DNA of 64,000 nucleotides from Cornus controversa. Its lineage: Eukaryota > Streptophyta > Magnoliopsida > Cornales > Cornaceae. Shown one piece after another: positions 61,220 through 64,000 of this stretch. The notes below the pieces were generated by a model, which did not search any database, was not told the DNA's origin, and saw only the letters and a list, made by a program, of their open reading frames with translations. The stretch lies in NCBI GenBank assembly GCA_026545225.1, contig CM048845.1, forward strand, positions 61,322,033-61,386,032, given 5' to 3'. The position numbers were made by a program, and so were the translations under genes. Numbering within the stretch: position 1 is the stretch's first letter; the number at the start of each line of letters is the position of its first letter.

Positions 61220-64000
61220 CATATATTCTAACAGAAGTACGTATTCCTTACATATCCAATTTTCGTTTTGCAGGTGATGATCATCTTGAGTTTGATGGGT
61301 TTGAATTTATGGCACCAACTACCTGCAGAAATACCTTGAGGGTATTGCGTGCTATGCAGCTTGCAAAGCCTGGTATTATTATCTTATAGCTCGTGGTTTC
61401 AACTTTTCTTTTAGATATACATGTGTGTACGAGTGTGCATGCATGTTTGTGTGTGCTTGTGTATGTTTTCACTCTCAACTCACTCATTTATCAAGAGAAA
61501 AAGAGAAATAAGAAAACCTGTCGTCTGTAAGATTCTCTGACATTGTAAATTGTGCCTCTGCTCTCTAGTTTTGTTGGAAGGCAGTCCAGGTGTTGGAAAA
61601 ACAAGTCTAATTGTTGCCCTTGCGAAGTCTTCGGGGCACAAGATTGTAAGGATAAACTTATCCGAGCAGGTTCGTGATTTTCAATCTTCTAATTTTGTTA
61701 TTTTAATTTGTTCCCCCCTTTCAGCAACTGCAGTTTCTTTATTCTTATAATTACATCCTTGCATTTATTTGTGTCCTTGTGATCATTTATTGGATGATAT
61801 GCTGCAGACTGATATTATGGATTTGTTGGGGTCAGACCTACCCGTTGAGAGTGATGAAGGAATGCATTTCGCTTGGTCTGATGGAATCCTTCTGCAGGTT
61901 AAAATCTTTTATGTTGGTGATGTTTCGTTTTTGAATCAAGTTTGGACATCTGTTAAACTTTCCTATATGCATTGGAACTTTTTAGGCTATAAAAAAGGGA
62001 TCTTGGGTTCTGCTGGATGAAATTAATCTTGCTCCACAATCTGTTTTAGAGGTATGTTCTCACACCTTTTACTATTTTGCTGCATATTTATATTGATAAA
62101 TCTTATTGTAAATAAAAATTTCTGAATAATCTATGCAAAGAGTCGAGTACTAACACTTCTATCTATGTTAGGGTTTGAATGCAATTTTAGACCATCGCGC
62201 TGAGGTTTTTATCCCGGAGCTTGGTCTCACTTTTAAGTGTCCGCCATCTTTCAGAGTTTTTGCTTGTCAGAACCCTTCCTTTCAGGGCGGAGGCCGGAAA
62301 GGCCTTCCTAAGTCCTTTCTAAACCGTTTTATCAAGGTATGTATATTTGCTGCCCCTGAAATACAATATGTTTGAGCTTAGAGGATGAGAAACATGATAT
62401 AAAGGCTGGAGATCAGTAGTAATATGTTAACTTGCAATTGGTTTCAGGTTTATGTGGATGAGTTACTTGATGATGACTATGTTTTCATCTGTAATTCACT
62501 GTATCCATCAATTCCGAAGCCTATACTTTCAAAGCTGATTTTGTTTAATAAGCGGTTACATGAAGAGACCATGTTACATCACAAATTTGCTCAAGATGGT
62601 TCTCCTTGGGAGTTCAATCTACGGGATGTCATTCGATCTTGTCAGATCATACAAGGTTCATTTTATAATTTTATTTCCCTTGCAATTTATGATTATATTG
62701 TCAGAATGATGTTGGCTTTTCTAAAATCTGTTAAGCTGTATATTTAGGTGCTCCTGAAAGGTCAAAATTTGATTGCTTCCTCAACACCATCTATGTTCAA
62801 AGAATGCGTACTGCTGCTGACCGCAGAGAAGTCATACAGCTTTATGAACTGGTTTTTGGGCTGAAGCCATATTTAATTCCTTACCCACGAGTGCAGCTCA
62901 ATCCTCAATACTTGATTGTTGGGAACACTTGCATAAGAAGGAATCATTTTCAGTCACCTAAAGTATCTAATAGTGGGCTAAAAATTTTGCCGGGAATACG
63001 TCATAGCTTGGAAGCTGCTGCACAGTGTGTACAGCATCAATGGTTGTGCATACTGATTGGTCCACCTTCATCTGGGAAGACTTCGTTGATAAGGCTACTT
63101 GCTGAGCTTACTGGCAATGTACTAAATGAATTAAATCTTTCATCTGCTATTGATATATCTGAACTAATTGGATGCTTTGAGCAATATAATGCCTTCCGCA
63201 ATTATCGCCTTACCATTGCTCGGGTTGAGTGTTATATAAATGAGTACTGCAGCTTGAAACTGGAATCTTCATCGGAGGTATTTATAGAAAGAAGAAAAGA
63301 TCTAATAACTCGATGGCTTGCCTTCTTATCAAAAATGGATTGTGGCCCTACTACAATGGCTTCTGCTTCAGCATATACTGAGAATTGGAATATGAGATCC
63401 TTCAATTCCATTTCTTTGTTAGTTGAAATCATTGAACATCTCAAGTTGGATCTGAAGAAAAATCCACTGCCTGTGTCTTGGTCATGCGAGGATCTGGATA
63501 GGACTCAGAAGACGCTTTTAAAGTTGCAAGAAGATCGCCAAACAAAGCCATATCCAGCGAAGTTTGAATGGGTTACTGGATTACTGATAAAGGCTATAGA
63601 AAATGGAGAATGGATTGTTCTAGAGAATGCAAATACCTGCAATCCCACGGTTTGTTATATTTTTTTGGTTGATAGCTTTGGGAGGTTTAATTTTTTCTTT
63701 ATTTGGTGCTAACTTGTAATTATACACAAATTTTACTTTCGCTCATCTCTTCTTGAATATAGGTTTTTGATAGGATCAACTCTTTGGTTGAGCCGCATGG
63801 ATCAATCACAGTTCATGAGCGTGGGGCTGTTGATGGAAAGGCAATGGTTATCCATCCCCACCCCCAATTTCGGATGTTCCTCACTGTTAACCCAAGTTAT
63901 GGTGAGGTGTCCCGGGCAATGCGAAATAGAGGAGTTGAAATATATATGATGGAACCAGATTGGCTGCTTGAGGCTGGAAGTGGTGACAATCATGATGAGA
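34515..64000 (+). CDS. MDN1: midasin (MDN1), N-terminal half, continues past the window
   Basis: Midasin is a dynein-like AAA+ ATPase with six AAA domains fused in one chain. It strips assembly factors (Ytm1, Rsa4 and their plant counterparts) from pre-60S particles in nucleolus and nucleoplasm. I traced 34 exons in continuous phase, 7,237 nt or about 2,412 residues of a protein usually near 5,400. Walker A motifs lie at residues 376 (GPAGAGKT), 699 (GETGTGKT), 1108 (GPTSSGKT), 1408 (GETGGGKT), 1827 (GSPGVGKT) and 2137 (GPPSSGKT). The linker, Asp/Glu-rich region and C-terminal MIDAS domain lie beyond the window. ATG 34515 opens MAIDGSFCLESELERFL, typical of plant midasins. All introns are GT-AG except intron 14, which is GC-AG. 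No break was found, so the gene is probably functional. Introns 3, 21 and 26 are long and full of repeats. Confidence 0.97.
37031..37555 (-). mobile_element. TRIM, family copy 2, in MDN1 intron 3
   Basis: Two LTR copies (37031-37269 and 37346-37555), starting TGTAAC and ending GGTCACCACA, flank a short core. They share TTTGGG.CTGAGC, AGCCCGCATGGTTTTGTT-like and CTCATACCATTTGGAGAT-like words with the TRIM at 24490, so the two belong to one family. GGTCTGATACC at the right LTR is the antisense Met-tRNA primer-binding site. Flanks ATCTT (37026-37030) and TTCTT (37556-37560) match at four of five bases. Eroded and older than copy 1; no coding capacity. Confidence 0.85.
37654..39784 (-). mobile_element. 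non-autonomous copia element with gag and protease remnants, in MDN1 intron 3
   Basis: LTRs at 37654-37993 and 39458-39784 begin TGTTGGGAATTAAT and end CAATTCCTAACA. The target duplication AGTTT is exact (37649-37653 and 39785-39789). On the minus strand AAGTGGTATCAGAAC beside the right LTR is the Met-tRNA primer-binding site, and CCAAGGTGGAGATTGT beside the left LTR is the copia polypurine tract. Recognisable parts are gag (VERFDGRKNFSLWQVRMRD at about 39410, a zinc-knuckle word near 38820) and a protease/GAG-pre-integrase segment near 38640-38270. No integrase core or reverse transcriptase is present. Broken, with several breaks; LTRs differ by several percent plus length changes. Confidence 0.92.
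39965..41365 (+). mobile_element. RTE-type LINE remnant in MDN1 intron 3
   Basis: An endonuclease N-terminal trace reads KIGLATWNIEID and MREKNKIACILETKW (about 39990-40110). A reverse-transcriptase C-terminal trace reads GKIYGTIIW and AECWALKKK, then AEMRLLSWMVGVTKRDK (about 40900-41045). The 3' end resembles the RTE tail with ENPCGRPIHMEL-like coding, then a GATGATG simple repeat at about 41340-41360. Most of the central domain is missing, frames carry stops, and the middle (about 40150-40600) is unrelated sequence, possibly a later insertion. Non-functional. Confidence 0.7.
42472..46701 (+). CDS. MDN1: MDN1 exons 6-13: AAA1
   Basis: Exons: 42472-42641, 43975-44084, 44161-44280, 45179-45257, 45756-45878, 45985-46069, 46371-46467, 46567-46701. 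Exon 6 carries Walker A GPAGAGKT (residues 376-383). Exon 8 has the Walker B position as WVVFEDIDKAPSDV (Glu444-Asp445), reversed from the usual Asp-Glu. Exons 9-13 (GFRLFSTISSLKLDV onward) form the rest of the module and the connection to AAA2. Exon 10 was fixed by phase between ATAATAG and the GTGTGCC donor. Confidence 0.92.
46085..46336 (-). mobile_element. miniature LTR element filling MDN1 intron 11
   Basis: A 73-bp LTR (46264-46336) beginning TGTTAACCACC and ending TCTTCAACA has a partner at about 46085-46157 sharing AAAAGCTTAAGCTGTTAGAG. Between them, the minus strand shows GAGGGGGCGTG polypurine at the left LTR and a Met-tRNA primer-binding site (ATGGTATCAGAG) at the right LTR. The element takes up about 252 of the intron's 301 bp. 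The left boundary is eroded; a TTATT word on both sides may be the target duplication. No coding capacity. Confidence 0.75.
46785..49227 (+). CDS. MDN1: MDN1 exons 14-17: AAA2 and AAA3
   Basis: Exons: 46785-46838, 46928-47104, 47211-47336, 47452-49227. Exon 15 holds AAA2 Walker A GETGTGKT (699-706). The 1,776-nt exon 17 carries AAA2 Walker B WILLDELNLAPPE (Asp871-Glu872) and the arginine motif SLRSRFSEYF. It also carries all of AAA3: Walker A GPTSSGKT (1108-1115), Walker B WIVLDELNLAPSD (Asp1175-Glu1176), sensor FATQNPPTFYGGRK and AFRNRFVEIHV. Exon 14 ends at AAAAG before a GC donor. The only nearby GT (46845) would put the next exon out of frame. Confidence 0.95.
46839..46927 (+). other. MDN1 intron 14, GC-AG type
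   Basis: The donor reads AAAAG followed by GCAATG, and the acceptor reads TTTTCTGCAG. Only this donor keeps the frame (TLQRTQK joined to FHDKKRPF). A GT donor six bases downstream would bring an immediate stop in the next exon. GC-AG introns are a small minority in plants and share the AG-GC context seen here. Confidence 0.8.
50175..58835 (+). CDS. MDN1: MDN1 exons 18-26: AAA4
   Basis: Exons: 50175-50242, 50333-50528, 50674-50778, 50881-51186, 54341-54534, 54631-54685, 55936-56086, 57718-57791, 58688-58835. Exon 19 has Walker A GETGGGKT (1408-1415) and exon 21 Walker B DLFLVDEISLADDSVLERL (Asp1559-Glu1560). Exon 22 has ATMNPGGDYGKKELSPALRN, sensor 1 and the arginine motif. Exons 24-26 (WFNQLQTGRTLTVRDLL, HGAFLVLLDGLSLG) complete the helical part. 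Intron 21 is 3,154 bp. Exon 26 is Ser/Asp-rich and less conserved, so its borders rest mainly on phase. Confidence 0.9.
52360..52443 (+). mobile_element. L1-type LINE 3' end in MDN1 intron 21
   Basis: CCTTTTGTGTATTTCCTTTG followed by AGTGCCTTTAATGAAATTTT, then ACTTGTC and a poly-A run, is the typical 3' tail of plant L1 LINEs. The copy is strongly 5' truncated; how far it extends to the left is unclear. Confidence 0.6.
52900..53215 (+). mobile_element. RTE-type LINE 3' remnant in MDN1 intron 21
   Basis: EMQMLRILRWYSKKDEIRLG at about 52930-52990 and WVEIIRKDM near 53078-53105 match the C-terminal tail of RTE reverse transcriptases. The 3' tail TAGACGACCTCAAATACTTG plus GGCTCTATTCAGTTG follows. 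It is 5' truncated with in-frame stops, and related to the remnants at 39965 and 56790. Confidence 0.65.
54961..55090 (+). mobile_element. possible Stowaway-type MITE end in MDN1 intron 23
   Basis: CTCCCTTCGTCCCAAAATAA near 54962 resembles the conserved Stowaway (Tc1/mariner) terminus. No matching inverted end was found, so this is a fragment or chance likeness. Confidence 0.35.
56790..56870 (+). mobile_element. RTE-type LINE 3' tail in MDN1 intron 24
   Basis: GTAGCTGGCCCTGAATACTT followed by GGAACCAGGGCTCTGTTGAG matches the 3' tail of the LINE at 53150-53215 at similar spacing. Only the tail is present. Confidence 0.5.
58967..59263 (+). repeat. interspersed direct duplication in MDN1 intron 26
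   Basis: Copy 1 (58967-59069) and copy 2 (59162-59263) share GATGTGTAGGAC.GCTTGCC, TTCAACATCTGGTCAAACTT and AGTTTTGGTCTGGGAA, separated by about 92 bp. A long open frame that runs through them is an extension of a non-MDN1 frame and is not called. Confidence 0.9.
59574..59700 (+). repeat. 32-bp tandem repeat, four units, in MDN1 intron 26
   Basis: GCTGGGAGGTTAAGACTAGA-type units recur at about 59574, 59607, 59640 and 59671 with small differences. Confidence 0.9.
59925..60073 (+). mobile_element. hAT-like MITE fragment in MDN1 intron 26
   Basis: The right end GCTATTTTGCCATCCTTA is the inverse of a TAAGGATGGCAAAA hAT-type terminus. The body carries GGGTCCCGCC, ACGGGACCC and ACGGGACAGG words typical of this group. 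No left terminus was located. Confidence 0.4.
60623..60785 (+). mobile_element. Au-like SINE, copy 1, in MDN1 intron 26
   Basis: A tRNA-derived head has an A-box region TGGTGTGGTGGCAAATGC and B box GGTTTGAGACT (about 60675). Au-family words follow: TGGGAGCAGCCTCTCC, AGACCCCG, AGCGGGAGCCTTGTGCA and a T-rich tail. The 16-bp target duplication ACTCTCT.AAAATTAA is at 60607-60622 and 60786-60801, with one mismatch. The element looks full-length. Confidence 0.9.
60813..60965 (+). mobile_element. Au-like SINE, copy 2, in MDN1 intron 26
   Basis: ACACAATGGTAAGGTTGCTC (A-box region) and GGTTCGAAATG (B box, about 60865) are followed by GGAAACAACCTTTCTGCA, GTAAGGCTGCGTA and GTGGGAGCCTCGTGCACTGG. The family is the same as copy 1, only about 27 bp away, but a different subfamily by sequence. 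Only a short TCTTAA word is shared by its flanks, so the target duplication is uncertain. Confidence 0.85.
61098..61225 (+). repeat. TA-rich microsatellites in MDN1 intron 26
   Basis: (TA)n tracts near 61098-61112 and 61183-61215 sit just upstream of exon 27. They are simple repeats and likely polymorphic. Confidence 0.9.
61274..62655 (+). CDS. MDN1: MDN1 exons 27-32: AAA5
   Basis: Exons: 61274-61372, 61569-61669, 61808-61897, 61986-62051, 62172-62336, 62448-62655. Exon 28 carries Walker A GSPGVGKT (1827-1834) and KIVRINLSEQ. Exon 30 carries Walker B WVLLDEINLAPQSVLE (Asp1897-Glu1898). Exon 31 carries ACQNPSFQGGGRKGLPKSFL with the NRF arginine motif. Exon 32 (VYVDELLDDDYVFI, EFNLRDVIRSCQIIQG) leads into AAA6. 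All introns are short. Confidence 0.95.
62748..64000 (+). CDS. MDN1: MDN1 exons 33-34: AAA6, last exon cut by window end
   Basis: Exons: 62748-63649 and 63763 to beyond 64000. Walker A is GPPSSGKT (2137-2144). The Walker B position reads EWIVLENANTCNPT, so both acidic residues of the canonical Asp-Glu pair are altered (Glu2325-Asn2326). Exon 34 continues VFDRINSLVEPHGSIT, FLTVNPSYGEVSRAMRNRG and stays open to the last base. The family's AAA6 is known to be a divergent module; whether it hydrolyses ATP cannot be told from this sequence. Confidence 0.94.

Overview
The window looks like nuclear DNA of a flowering plant, most likely a eudicot. It is AT-rich, its genes have many GT-AG introns, and plant-type retrotransposons, MITEs and SINEs lie between and inside the genes. 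The species cannot be fixed from sequence alone. Two host genes are secure. One is an intronless chloroplast threonine synthase on the minus strand (CDS 32704-31112). The other is the N-terminal half of midasin (MDN1), the giant AAA+ ATPase of 60S ribosome assembly, on the plus strand from 34515 to beyond the window end. A third host piece, the first two exons of an aminopeptidase M1-like gene (5524-5052, minus), looks like a fragment.

Layout. 1-4390: broken Ty1/copia element. 4391-6632: aminopeptidase fragment in AT-rich DNA. 6633-9659: long LTR of a chromovirus-like Gypsy family, with internal short repeats. 9660-19868: gene-poor DNA with a promoter-like block, a copia LTR-like piece, a Mutator-type MITE, hAT-like ends and local tandem duplications. 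19869-26800: a 68-bp AT-rich tandem array split by a gag-bearing Gypsy element (21205-25520), which itself contains a TRIM (24490-25059). Both insertions have exact 5-bp target duplications. 26800-31111: no recognised gene. 31112-34514: threonine synthase and the shared upstream region. 34515-64000: MDN1.

MDN1 was traced exon by exon: 34 exons that stay in phase and give about 2,412 residues. They cover the N-terminal domain and all six P-loop (Walker A) motifs of the fused hexameric AAA ring. The linker, acidic region and MIDAS domain lie beyond the window. Introns 3, 11, 21, 24 and 26 are loaded with fossils: a TRIM, a copia copy lacking most of pol, RTE-type LINE tails, a mini-LTR element and two Au-like SINEs. 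A telo-box beside a TATA-like motif precedes MDN1, as is typical of plant translation and ribosome-biogenesis genes. Threonine synthase acts in plastid amino-acid synthesis; its head-to-head position with MDN1 implies no shared pathway.

I found no convincing previously undescribed multi-gene system. The most unusual structures are the nested elements inside a satellite with dimeric (higher-order) periodicity, and a GC-AG intron in MDN1.
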